In this document: piece by piece, positions 17,199-25,420 of the stretch
Numbering within the stretch: the stretch's first letter is position 1
How the letters are laid out: every line of letters begins with the position of its first letter
NCBI RefSeq assembly: GCF_042646205.1
Contig: NZ_JBHRTF010000004.1
Location: 1,054,001 to 1,118,000 of the forward strand
Reading direction: 5' to 3'
Origin: Cellvibrio fontiphilus_A
Lineage (GTDB): Bacteria; Pseudomonadota; Gammaproteobacteria; Pseudomonadales; Cellvibrionaceae
Length of the DNA stretch: 64,000 nucleotides
Notes under the pieces: generated by a model
Database searches by the model: none
The model's input: only the letters and a program-made list of their open reading frames with translations
What the model was told of the DNA's origin: nothing
Position numbers and translations under genes: made by a program

Positions 17199-17621
17199 AT
17201 CCCATCAATTGTGATAGATACCAATGTATTGGTTGCTGCCCTCAAGTCCCGCTTGGGGGCGTCCTTTAAGTTGCTGATGGCGCTGCCATCCGCTAGTTAT
17301 AACCCCTGTTTATCCGTACCCCTGTGTGTGGAGTATGAGTCGGTATTAAAACAGCCTGAATTGTTGCCACATCTATCGACGGATGAGATCGACGCGGTAT
17401 TGAACTATGTGCTGAGCCGCGCCAGCATCCACGAAATTTTCTTTCTATGGCGCCCGTTTCTCAAGGATCCAAAAGATGATTTGGTATTGGAAGCTGCAGT
17501 AGCGTCGCAGAGCCAATATCTGGTGACGTTTAATCTGCGTGACTTTGCCGATGTTGAAAAACAGTTTGGTATTAAAGTGGTTACTCCCCAAGAATTTTTA
17601 CACGAGCAGAGGTTGATATGA
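17196..17621 (+). CDS. PIN-domain toxin (putative ribonuclease)
   Basis: A 141-residue PIN-fold protein, probably the toxin of a type II pair. The acidic metal-binding residues are visible: Asp in VIDTNVLVAAL near the start, Glu in CVEYESVL, the DPKDDLVLEAA block and the C-terminal TFNLRDF. PIN toxins are Mg-dependent RNases. A TTG 24 bases upstream would also be in frame but lies inside the operator palindrome, so ATG 17196 is chosen; this makes the mRNA leaderless. The gene overlaps the next by four bases. Toxin-first order is less common than antitoxin-first for VapBC-type pairs. Confidence 0.85.
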   Translation: MIPSIVIDTNVLVAALKSRLGASFKLLMALPSASYNPCLSVPLCVEYESVLKQPELLPHLSTDEIDAVLNYVLSRASIHEIFFLWRPFLKDPKDDLVLEAAVASQSQYLVTFNLRDFADVEKQFGIKVVTPQEFLHEQRLI

Positions 17622-17857
17622 GTACGCTGAGTTTGCGTTTGCCTGATTCTGTTCACGAGCAAATTAAATTGCTCGCCAAAAAAGATGGCATATCGATTAA
17701 TCAGTTTGCGGCATCGGCGATTGCCGAAAAAATGGCGGCCTATCTCACTGAAGAATATTTAAAAAAGCGTGCGGTCAATGGTAGCGAGCAGGCTTTTTTA
17801 ACGGCAATGGCAAAAGTGCCAGATGTTGAAACAGTAAATGAAGATAAGTTGCCCTAA
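17618..17857 (+). CDS. Antitoxin, ribbon-helix-helix type
   Basis: A 79-residue protein starting in an ATGA overlap with the PIN toxin. The N-terminus (STLSLRLPDSVHEQIKLLAKKDGISINQFAASAIAEKM) has the beta-strand plus two-helix pattern of CopG/HicB-type ribbon-helix-helix DNA-binding proteins; the rest (AYLTEEYLKKRA to the end) would be the toxin-binding tail. It should neutralise the PIN toxin and repress the shared promoter at the palindrome 17172-17193. The family assignment is by pattern, not by a search. Confidence 0.8.
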   Translation: MSTLSLRLPDSVHEQIKLLAKKDGISINQFAASAIAEKMAAYLTEEYLKKRAVNGSEQAFLTAMAKVPDVETVNEDKLP

Positions 17858-17937
17858 CGGATGTGATGTATATCTGCATGCGCGATACGGTAGAGAATGT
17901 TTTAAACGCTCCATAAAAGTGAAACCCTGGTTTTAAT

Positions 17938-18558
17938 ATGGCTAGATCCAAAAGCAGTAACCGTTGGCTGGAAGAACACGTCAACGATCCCTATGTGAAA
18001 AAAGCCCAGGTGGATGGCTATCGCGCGCGCGCGGCTTACAAACTTATCGAATTAAATGAAAAAGATAAATTGATTCGCCCCGGCATGATGGTGGTGGATT
18101 TGGGTTCAGCGCCGGGTAGCTGGTCGCAAATTGCCGGGCGTTTAGTGGGTGTGAAGGGCAGGGTGATTGCGTCCGATATTTTGCCGATGGATTCGCTGGA
18201 GCACGTGGATTTTATTCAGGGTGATTTCACCGAAGAAGCGGTGTTTAACCAGATTATGGAAAAGCTTGGCGGCAACCGTGCGGATGTGGTGATCTCTGAC
18301 ATGGCGCCTAATATCAGCGGTGTGGATGCGGTGGATCAGGCGTCTTCCATGTATTTGGTTGAGCTGGCGCTGGATATGGCGCGCAGCGTGTTAAAACCCA
18401 AGGGCGATTTTGTCGCAAAAGTTTTTCACGGCGAAGGTTACGATGATTACGTGAAAGATGTGCGCACGTCATTTGAGAAAGTCGTGATTCGTAAACCCGA
18501 CGCCTCGCGCCCGCGTTCGCGTGAAGTCTATGTGGTGGGTAAGGGGTTTAAGGGGTAG
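17938..18558 (+). CDS. rlmE: 23S rRNA (uridine-2'-O) methyltransferase RlmE
   Basis: A 206-residue RlmE (FtsJ/RrmJ) that methylates U2552 of 23S rRNA using S-adenosylmethionine late in ribosome assembly. The SAM-binding motif VVDLGSAPGSWSQIA is clear, and the K-D-K-E catalytic tetrad can be placed in RAAYKLIELN, VISDMAPNISG, FVAKVFHGEGYD and SREVYVVG. Length and N-terminus (SSNRWLEEHVNDPYVKKAQ) match E. coli RlmE. It is not adjacent to ftsH here, unlike the common enterobacterial order. A terminator follows. Confidence 0.95.
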   Translation: MARSKSSNRWLEEHVNDPYVKKAQVDGYRARAAYKLIELNEKDKLIRPGMMVVDLGSAPGSWSQIAGRLVGVKGRVIASDILPMDSLEHVDFIQGDFTEEAVFNQIMEKLGGNRADVVISDMAPNISGVDAVDQASSMYLVELALDMARSVLKPKGDFVAKVFHGEGYDDYVKDVRTSFEKVVIRKPDASRPRSREVYVVGKGFKG

Positions 18559-18560
18559 CT

Positions 18561-18597
18561 CAGTGGGGCTGTGTGTGTTTTGCCAGCCCACTGTTTT
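18561..18597 (+). terminator. Terminator between rlmE and the LacI-type gene
   Basis: CAGTGGGGCTG pairs with CAGCCCACTG with one bulged G, followed by TTTT. It sits between convergent genes. Confidence 0.65.
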
Positions 18598-18601
18598 CAT
18601 A

Positions 18602-19615
18602 TCAAGAACTGCGCACCACCAATTCGGTTGGCAGCATTTGTGATCTGACCGGTTCGTCGCCGTTAATTTGCTGCAGAATTTTCTCTACTAATAATTTTCC
18701 ACCGGCGTGAATGTTTTGGCGAATGGTGGTTAGCGGCGGGTTGAAAAATGGGGCGATGGGAATATCGTCAAAGCCAACGACCGAGACATCTTCCGGCACT
18801 TTATAACCCTGTTGTTGCAACGCATTAATTGCGCCCATGGCGATATTGTCACTGGCGGCAAAAATACCATCAAAATCCAAATCACCTTGCAACAATTCCG
18901 TGACGTGATTAAACCCGGATTCAATAGAAAACGCTGCTTGTACATGGCGCTCCTGAGTTGCTAATCCGGCTGCTTTTAGCACATCAAAATAACCCTGGAA
19001 ACGCTGATTAATTTCCGGGTGGGCAATATCCCCCAAAAATACCAAGCGCTTACAGCCGCGCTGCAATAAATGCTGCGCAGCAATTTGGCCGCCCTGATAA
19101 TTATTACTGCCCACCACGCAATATTGTGTGTCCGGTTTTGCCGCACCCCACACAACCAAGGCATCACCCATGGCATGTAACTTTTGTAGCGGGGCGTCGT
19201 CGCGCCCGGTGCCTATCACAATAATGCCATCGGAGCGTTTTGAGCCAAGCAGGTGCGAGTGCCAATCGTTGCTGGTAATCGCGGGGCTGGAAAATAATAA
19301 GCTGTAGTTATGTTGGTGTAATTCATCGGCAATCGCGCCGATCATATCCATCATAAACGGGTCAGAAAATTTCTGACCATCGTGAGTTTCCGCGTTAATA
19401 ATCACTGAAATGGCGTGACTGCGTTGCAGGCGCAAATTACGTGCACCGGTATTGAGTTTGTAATTCATCTCACGCGCGAGTGCCTGAATTTTTTCGCGTG
19501 TTTGTTCATTGATAACCGGATTGTTATTCAGTGCGCGCGATACGGTGGATTCCGCCACACCGGCGCGGCGCGCGATGTCGGCAATGGAGACTGGCGACAA
19601 TGGTATTTTGCTCAT
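18602..19615 (-). CDS. LacI-family transcriptional regulator of the trehalose locus
   Basis: A 337-residue LacI/GalR repressor. The helix-turn-helix is at the N-terminus (VSIADIARRAGVAESTVSRALNNN), followed by the hinge (ARNLRLQRSHAISVII) and a periplasmic-binding-protein-like sugar domain (VVGFDDIPIAPFFNPPLTTIRQ near the end). The frame is open to 19711; ATG 19615 is chosen because it places the helix-turn-helix at the usual distance. It lies next to an MFS transporter, a TonB receptor and trehalase, with LacI-type palindromes between the transporter and receptor genes, so it most likely senses trehalose or a derivative and controls this locus. Confidence 0.88.
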   Translation of the reverse strand: MSKIPLSPVSIADIARRAGVAESTVSRALNNNPVINEQTREKIQALAREMNYKLNTGARNLRLQRSHAISVIINAETHDGQKFSDPFMMDMIGAIADELHQHNYSLLFSSPAITSNDWHSHLLGSKRSDGIIVIGTGRDDAPLQKLHAMGDALVVWGAAKPDTQYCVVGSNNYQGGQIAAQHLLQRGCKRLVFLGDIAHPEINQRFQGYFDVLKAAGLATQERHVQAAFSIESGFNHVTELLQGDLDFDGIFAASDNIAMGAINALQQQGYKVPEDVSVVGFDDIPIAPFFNPPLTTIRQNIHAGGKLLVEKILQQINGDEPVRSQMLPTELVVRSS

Positions 19616-19728
19616 GAGATAACAACACCCTGATTCTGTTGGGTGCATGGTATGTAAGTCATTTGTTTTGCACAACCAAGAATCTTTATACAGCCAAGTG
19701 TCTGTATACAACCCGGAGCCGGCTCAAC

Positions 19729-20988
19729 CTAATTGCTGATGCGTTTCAAATGGAAAATCAGTAGAAAAATGCAGGTCATAGGGATAAGCGCCAAATAAAA
19801 CGCCGTTTGGCCATCAAATTGATTAAACACTGTGCCGGTAATGATTGAGCCAGTTGTACCTCCTAGCGCCGAGAAAATAATAATCAAACCCGCCATAGAG
19901 GACTGCTGGCTGCGGGGTAGGGAGCTGAGCACCAGTGAATTCAGTAAGGGGTAAATAGGCGCCATAAACAGGCCAATCAGCGGAAACAGGTAGGCGGCTA
20001 AAGGCAGGTTAAACCAGTGGCTATCGACATTGGTTTCTACATTGTGGGCGAGCGGAAGCGTGAGCAAAATCAGGCTGGCCATAGCCAAAATGCAGCCAGC
20101 GAGGAACAGATGCCAGGGAATAAAACGCAGTAGCCAACCAGCGCCTAAACGCCCCAGTGCCAAACTCAAGGCAAATAAGCTGGTAATTTGCACGGCGATG
20201 CTGGCAGGTAACTTAAGTACCTGATTGTTAAACGTGGGTAACCAGGTGCCTATGCCCTGTTCGATGAGCACGTACAAAAACATCGCACCCATAAAGCTGT
20301 ACACCAAGGGCTGCAATACCAGCCTGAGCATGGCGACAAAATCTTGCTGCGCACTGGTGCCCGTCGCTACTGAGTGGTCACTCAATTCCGCTCCCGAGTC
20401 GCTGGGCATTTGGCCTTCAGGCTTGACCCTAATCATCAAGATCAAATTAACCGCGCACAGCCCCGCGAGCAGCCAATACACATTGAGCCAAGCGCTGCTG
20501 CCTGGATTTTGGTCATCAATAAACGCGCTGAAAATCCAATAGCCCGACAACACCCCGCACATGAACACTCCTTCAATGCTATTGAGCAAACTGGCGTGCT
20601 GTTGCTTGTTGTTGGTGAGCAGCCCAACGCTGGCGTAAACCGACACTTTAATCAGCGCAAAAGCGGCACCCACACACAGAAAGAAGAGTTTGGTTGCCCA
20701 AAAGCTGGCAATAACTGGCATGGCAAGGGAGGCCAATAACATCAGTGATACCGCCAGCATCATGGCGTTGCGATAGCCCATGCGGGGCAGTAGCGAGGCG
20801 ACAAAAAACGACACAATCGCAATGGGTAAATCCTTAAAGCCTTCCAGGAGTGCAGCGCTTTCTTTGTTGATCCCAAAGCTATTGATGGATTGCAAGATGA
20901 CGATGCCGACGCTGTTGAGCAGCAAACCAAACAGGAAGTAGTTGCTCATGAGCACCAGGATCATCAGGTGCCGATGGGTGATTGTCAT
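19729..20988 (-). CDS. MFS sugar transporter (FucP-like), probable trehalose importer
   Basis: A 419-residue major facilitator superfamily protein with about twelve membrane segments. The pattern (MSNYFLFGLLLNSVGIVILQSINSFG at the start; LPRMGYRNAMMLAVSLMLLAS; PLIGLFMAPIYPLLNSLVLSSLP) resembles the FucP branch of sugar-proton symporters. It would carry sugar across the inner membrane after uptake by the receptor encoded divergently. The trehalase next door has an exported lipoprotein signal, so the imported species may be glucose released in the periplasm, or intact trehalose. The gene is divergent from the receptor gene and shares the LacI operators. Confidence 0.82.
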   Translation of the reverse strand: MTITHRHLMILVLMSNYFLFGLLLNSVGIVILQSINSFGINKESAALLEGFKDLPIAIVSFFVASLLPRMGYRNAMMLAVSLMLLASLAMPVIASFWATKLFFLCVGAAFALIKVSVYASVGLLTNNKQQHASLLNSIEGVFMCGVLSGYWIFSAFIDDQNPGSSAWLNVYWLLAGLCAVNLILMIRVKPEGQMPSDSGAELSDHSVATGTSAQQDFVAMLRLVLQPLVYSFMGAMFLYVLIEQGIGTWLPTFNNQVLKLPASIAVQITSLFALSLALGRLGAGWLLRFIPWHLFLAGCILAMASLILLTLPLAHNVETNVDSHWFNLPLAAYLFPLIGLFMAPIYPLLNSLVLSSLPRSQQSSMAGLIIIFSALGGTTGSIITGTVFNQFDGQTAFYLALIPMTCIFLLIFHLKRISN

Positions 20989-21084
20989 AGGGCTGCTCTC
21001 GCTCTGGTGTTCTTGATGTGCGGTTGTGTGTATTGAGTGTAGTTGGCTTGATAGTAGAAAAGTCTACTGCCGCCTAATTTATTT

Positions 21085-21143
21085 TGCAAACGTTTGCATT
21101 TTATAAGGCAATCGTTTGCAAAATAAATTGCAAACGATTGCAA
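21085..21143. promoter_or_regulatory. Three LacI-family operators
   Basis: TGCAAACGTTTGCA (21085-21098) is a perfect palindrome with the central CG typical of LacI-family sites. GCAATCGTTTGCA (21108-21120) and TTGCAAACGATTGCAA (21128-21143) carry the same half-sites in opposite orientation. Centre-to-centre spacing is about 22 bp, two helical turns, so bound dimers would lie on one face of the DNA. They sit between the MFS and receptor genes and fit the LacI regulator at 18602-19615. Confidence 0.85.
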
Positions 21144-21248
21144 TTTATTTTTTGCGGATCTAGTATTGGTCGGGCAAGGAGTTGTCATGCAGGCAGGGAG
21201 AGGTTTCTGTAACGACTATGTTGATCAGTCGGTACAGGGCGGTGGCAA

Positions 21249-21323
21249 TTCAACACGAAGGTAGTTCGACACCAAAAGTTCAACACTAAAAGTTCAACAC
21301 CAAAGTAGTCCAACAATAACTAG
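21249..21323 (+). repeat. Degenerate tandem repeat, five units of 14-16 bp
   Basis: Units begin TTCAACAC or close variants: 21249-21264, 21265-21278, 21279-21292, 21293-21308 and 21309-21323. The sense strand of the receptor leader is A- and C-rich with very few G, so it would be largely unstructured. It ends 20 bases before the start codon. Confidence 0.75.
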
Positions 21324-21343
21324 CCCACGACAGGGGAGAACCC

Positions 21344-23674
21344 ATGAAAATCAATCTACTTACACGCGCTATTAATCAGATTAACTGCCAGCGTAAATCC
21401 TACTTGAGCCTCGCATTAGGCGCGGCAGCGCTGGGTTTGGTACAGGTGCCTGTGCTGGCACAGGATGCAGGCAGTACGGAATCGGTTGAAGAGCTGATCG
21501 TTACCGGAACTCCGGGTGGTGCCAGCGTGAAACGCTTTGATGCCAGCTTTGCCATTTCTACGGTGGATGATGCGGAAATCAAACAGGTATCACCGGCCAG
21601 CACAGCTGATTTGCTGAAAACCATTCCCGGTGTTTGGGTGGAGAGTTCGGGCGGTGTGTCCGGCGCCAATATTTTTGTGCGCGGCCTGCCCAGCGGTGGC
21701 GATGCGGATTTTGTGACCGTAGCGATCAACGGCTTGGCGATTTTCCCAGCTCCAACCTTGTCGTTTATGGAGAACTCCACACTGTTCCGCGTCGATGAAA
21801 CCATTGAGCGCTTGGAGGGTTTGCGCGGCGGCCCCAACCCTGTGTACTCCAACGGACAGGTTGGTTTGACCACCAACTTTATTTTGAAAGAGGGTGGCGA
21901 GGAGACTGAAGGCGCGGTGCGCTACAGCACCTCGGATTACGATTTGCAGCGCATCGACGGCATGGTGAGCGGCAAATTGGCAGAAGATTTTTATTACATG
22001 ATCGGCGGTTATGTCAGTTCATCGCCCGGTGTGCGCGATGCCGGTTTTAACGCCGAACAGGGCAATCAGTTCACCATCAACCTCACCAAAATTCTGGATA
22101 ACGGCAAAGCCAATCTGTTCCATCGCAGCACCGACGACCACGGCACCTGGTATTTGCCAGTGGCGCTGGATGTTAACGGTGTTGAAACCGGGTTGGATGC
22201 AGGCTACACCCAGGTTGGCCAGCGCAATCGCCATGTGCTCGTGCCCATGTCCGGCGCCGATGGTAATGGCGGTTCAGCGCTTAATTGGGAATCTGTCGAT
22301 ATGGGCGAAGGCCGCGGTTGGGATGGCAGCGTGACCGGTGGCTCGCTGGAGTTGAACCTCGCCAACGATTGGACCTTTATCGACCGCTTCAGTTTGACCA
22401 AGGGTGATGCGGATACCGTTGGCTTTGTGCCTCAGGGTGCCGCAGTGACCTTGGGTAGTTTGAATGGTGGTGTTGCGGGTGAAACCGTCAGCGGCGCGCC
22501 GCTCGCCGCCAACCAATTGGTGCAGCAATTTGGCCCTTGGGTGGTGCGAAAAGACATCAATGCATTCAACAACGATTTAAGTTTGGGTAAACGTTGGGAC
22601 GACTTCAAACTTACCCTCGGTTATTACAGCTCGGCGTGGGATGTTGAAGAGCAATGGTCAATTGGCAATCAAAAATGGTATCAACTGGCACATAACGGCG
22701 AAGAGGTGAGTGCTGCCAGCATCAACAACCCTTGTCAGGGGGCAGATGTCGCCAGCTGTGGTTGGAAATACGATGTGGATGCACGCGGTGATGCGCGCGA
22801 AAATGCGTTTTATATCGCCGGTGAAACCTATATTGGCGACGTTACGCTCGACGCCGGTGTGCGCCTTGCCAATCGCAAAACTAACTATGCAGTAGACGAT
22901 AGCGCGCTCGATGGTCGCGATGATTTTTTTGTCGATGCCGATGAAAGCAACACCGCTTACACCGCCGCCGCCAACTGGAATTTCCGCGACGACATGGGCG
23001 TGTTTGTGCGCATCAATGACGGTTTTAAATACCCGGATTTTGATGCTTACCGCGATTTTCGTGGCGATTTCAACAACGGCTCGGATTTGATTATTGATGT
23101 GAGTCAGTTGGAGTTGGGCTACAAATTATCGCGCGATAACTACTCGCTCTACGCCACCGGTTTTTCTAACAAAACCAAAGGCCAGCCTTTCTGTGATGTC
23201 GGTGGTGTCACCTGTTCACGCTTGGAAACCAAGGCGGTTGGTGTGGAGTTAGACGGTAAATTGTACTTGGGCGATTTCACACTGGATTTGAATGCCACAG
23301 TGCAAGAGCCCGAGATCGACAACGGCCCCTTGGCAGGTAATCAAGTATTGCGTCAGCCAACCCACATGATGCGCCTGACCCCAAGCTACAACATCACCCT
23401 GGGCAATAATGTGGAGACATCGCTCTACGCCACTTACAGCGTGATCAGCGATCGCTATGGTGATAACGCCAACACCAACACCTTGGACAGCTACACCAAA
23501 TTGGATTTGGGTGTGCAAATGAATATCGACAATGTGAACATCCAATTGGCGGTAGACAATGCAACCGATGAGTTGGCGCTGACCGAAAGTGACCCTCGTG
23601 CGACAGGCGCATCGGCCAATGGCCGCTACATTCTGCCGCGCAATGTGAAGCTGAGCCTGGGTTACAACTTCTAA
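21344..23674 (+). CDS. TonB-dependent receptor, probable trehalose/maltooligosaccharide uptake
   Basis: A 776-residue outer-membrane receptor. A signal peptide ends about residue 39 (VPVLAQ), followed by a TonB-box-like EELIVTGT, then the plug domain (SPASTADLLKTIPGVWVESSGG, ERLEGLRGGPNPVYSNGQVG) and a 22-strand barrel ending in a C-terminal Phe (LSLGYNF), the usual outer-membrane sorting signal. Divergence from the MFS gene and the 70-base gap to trehalase point to a trehalose or related sugar as ligand; no iron-type features or Fur box are seen. A terminator-like hairpin separates it from the trehalase gene. Confidence 0.85.
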   Translation: MKINLLTRAINQINCQRKSYLSLALGAAALGLVQVPVLAQDAGSTESVEELIVTGTPGGASVKRFDASFAISTVDDAEIKQVSPASTADLLKTIPGVWVESSGGVSGANIFVRGLPSGGDADFVTVAINGLAIFPAPTLSFMENSTLFRVDETIERLEGLRGGPNPVYSNGQVGLTTNFILKEGGEETEGAVRYSTSDYDLQRIDGMVSGKLAEDFYYMIGGYVSSSPGVRDAGFNAEQGNQFTINLTKILDNGKANLFHRSTDDHGTWYLPVALDVNGVETGLDAGYTQVGQRNRHVLVPMSGADGNGGSALNWESVDMGEGRGWDGSVTGGSLELNLANDWTFIDRFSLTKGDADTVGFVPQGAAVTLGSLNGGVAGETVSGAPLAANQLVQQFGPWVVRKDINAFNNDLSLGKRWDDFKLTLGYYSSAWDVEEQWSIGNQKWYQLAHNGEEVSAASINNPCQGADVASCGWKYDVDARGDARENAFYIAGETYIGDVTLDAGVRLANRKTNYAVDDSALDGRDDFFVDADESNTAYTAAANWNFRDDMGVFVRINDGFKYPDFDAYRDFRGDFNNGSDLIIDVSQLELGYKLSRDNYSLYATGFSNKTKGQPFCDVGGVTCSRLETKAVGVELDGKLYLGDFTLDLNATVQEPEIDNGPLAGNQVLRQPTHMMRLTPSYNITLGNNVETSLYATYSVISDRYGDNANTNTLDSYTKLDLGVQMNIDNVNIQLAVDNATDELALTESDPRATGASANGRYILPRNVKLSLGYNF

Positions 23675-23691
23675 TCCGCGTTATAGCCTTT

Positions 23692-23724
23692 GGAGCCGCG
23701 CTGCTTGCAGCCGGCTCCCTTTTT
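23692..23724 (+). terminator. Terminator or attenuator between receptor and trehalase genes
   Basis: GGAGCCG pairs with CGGCTCC, with an inner GCTGC/GCAGC stem, followed by CTTTTT. It would give the receptor higher expression than the trehalase if read-through is partial. Confidence 0.75.
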
Positions 23725-23744
23725 AGGGCTCCTGGAGGATGGTG

Positions 23745-25361
23745 ATGAAAGCAACCATAATGTCGTTATTGGCAATTTTTCTGGTCGCTTGCAGCGACAA
23801 CACTAAGCCACCATTAGCACCAGACTCTACTCGGGAGATAATTGCAATGTCTTCCTCGCGTTTAACTTCAGTCGATGACAACGAAGCCATTATGTTTAAA
23901 GAAATTCAGCTATCCGATGTGTTTCCCGATTCTAAAACCTTTGTCGATAGCATTCCCAAACAGCCGATGGCGCAGATTGCAGCGCTGTATCAGGTCGAAA
24001 AGCTAAAGCCGGATTTTGATCTGGAGGCATTTGTTCATGCCAATTTTGAGTTGCCCCAAGCTGTTGCAGCCGATTTCAAAACCGATCCGAATCAAACAGT
24101 TGAGCAACATATTAACCAGTTGTGGGATGTGCTGACGCGCAAGCCTGATGCCACGACTGATCACGCGGCTGTTAGCAGTTTAATTCCGCTACCTAACCCC
24201 TATGTGGTTCCCGGTGGCCGGTTTCGCGAAGTGTATTACTGGGACAGTTACTTCACCATGCTGGGGCTGCAGGCATCCGGCCGCTGGGATTTAATTGAAG
24301 GCATGGTGAATAATTTTGCCTATTTAATTAATACCCGTGGGTTTATTCCCAATGGCAATCGCAGTTATTACGAAGGCCGTTCGCAGCCACCTTTTTTTGC
24401 CTTAATGGTGGATTTGTTGGCACAGCATAAAGGTAATGCGGTGTATGAAACCTATTTGCCTGCGCTGGTTAAAGAATACGAATTTTGGATGAGCGGCGCA
24501 CCACAATTAACGGCGGATTCGCCCAGTCACCGGCGTGTAGTGCGCATGGCTGATGGCAGTATTCTCAATCGCTATTGGGACGATATTGCCGCACCGCGTC
24601 CCGAATCTTTTAAAGAAGATTATGAGTTGGCTGCTGAGGCGGGCGCGAATAAAGCCAACATGTATCGCCATGTGCGCGCTGCTGCAGAGTCCGGTTGGGA
24701 TTTCAGCAGCCGTTGGTTTACGAATGCCGATGATATGAAAACCATTTGCACCACCGACATTCTGCCGGTGGATTTAAATGCACTACTGTTTAATTTGGAA
24801 AAAACCCTCGCACATATTTATAAAACAACCGGCAATAGCGCGGAGGCCGAAAAATATTCACGGCTTGCGCTGCTGCGCCAGCAAGCGCTGATGAATTATT
24901 TCTGGAATGAAAAAACCGCGTTTTTTCACGACTACAATATTGCTCAGCAACAGCAAGCCCCGGTGCTTTCGCTCGCTGCCGTATTTCCTTTGTATTTTCA
25001 AATGGTGGAACAAACCGTAGCCGATAAAGTAGCGCACAAAATAGTGCAGAATTTTATGCAGGCTGGCGGCCTTACCACCACACTGGCACACACAGGCCAA
25101 CAGTGGGACGCGCCTAACGGGTGGGCACCTTTGCAATGGGTAGCTATTCAGGGTTTGCGTCACTACCACCACAACACCAGTGCGGAGGAGATTAAAAAAC
25201 GCTGGGTTGCGTTAAATCGCACCGTTTACCAAAGAACTGGCAAGCTGGTTGAAAAATATAACGTGTATGACACCAGCCTCTTAGGCGGTGGTGGTGAATA
25301 CGAACTACAAGATGGATTTGGCTGGACCAATGGCGTGTTATTGGCATTGTTGGCGGAATAA
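23745..25361 (+). CDS. treA: GH37 trehalase, lipoprotein
   Basis: A 538-residue glycoside hydrolase family 37 enzyme that splits trehalose into two glucose molecules. Both family signatures are present: PGGRFREVYYWDSY in the first half and QWDAPNGWAPLQW in the second. The catalytic acid is the Asp in ESGWDFSSRW and the base is the Glu in GGEYELQDGFGW, as in E. coli TreA. Unlike TreA it carries a lipobox (FLVAC), so it is a membrane-anchored periplasmic lipoprotein. GGAGG at 23734 abuts the ATG at 23739 but is spaced correctly for ATG 23745, which is chosen. It identifies the sugar handled by the flanking regulator, transporter and receptor. Confidence 0.92.
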   Translation: MKATIMSLLAIFLVACSDNTKPPLAPDSTREIIAMSSSRLTSVDDNEAIMFKEIQLSDVFPDSKTFVDSIPKQPMAQIAALYQVEKLKPDFDLEAFVHANFELPQAVAADFKTDPNQTVEQHINQLWDVLTRKPDATTDHAAVSSLIPLPNPYVVPGGRFREVYYWDSYFTMLGLQASGRWDLIEGMVNNFAYLINTRGFIPNGNRSYYEGRSQPPFFALMVDLLAQHKGNAVYETYLPALVKEYEFWMSGAPQLTADSPSHRRVVRMADGSILNRYWDDIAAPRPESFKEDYELAAEAGANKANMYRHVRAAAESGWDFSSRWFTNADDMKTICTTDILPVDLNALLFNLEKTLAHIYKTTGNSAEAEKYSRLALLRQQALMNYFWNEKTAFFHDYNIAQQQQAPVLSLAAVFPLYFQMVEQTVADKVAHKIVQNFMQAGGLTTTLAHTGQQWDAPNGWAPLQWVAIQGLRHYHHNTSAEEIKKRWVALNRTVYQRTGKLVEKYNVYDTSLLGGGGEYELQDGFGWTNGVLLALLAE

Positions 25362-25420
25362 GGCAAAAGTTTTTGGGATATCTGCCGATAAGTATAGGGA
25401 ATTAATGGAGATGCTATCCC

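Larger units (their letters stand above)
20989..21343. other. 355-bp divergent control region of the trehalose locus
   Basis: No gene is visible here. The region contains the three LacI-type operators (21085-21143) and a degenerate C/A-rich tandem repeat (21249-21323) in what should be the 5' leader of the receptor mRNA. Core promoters were not assigned with confidence. Confidence 0.7.
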
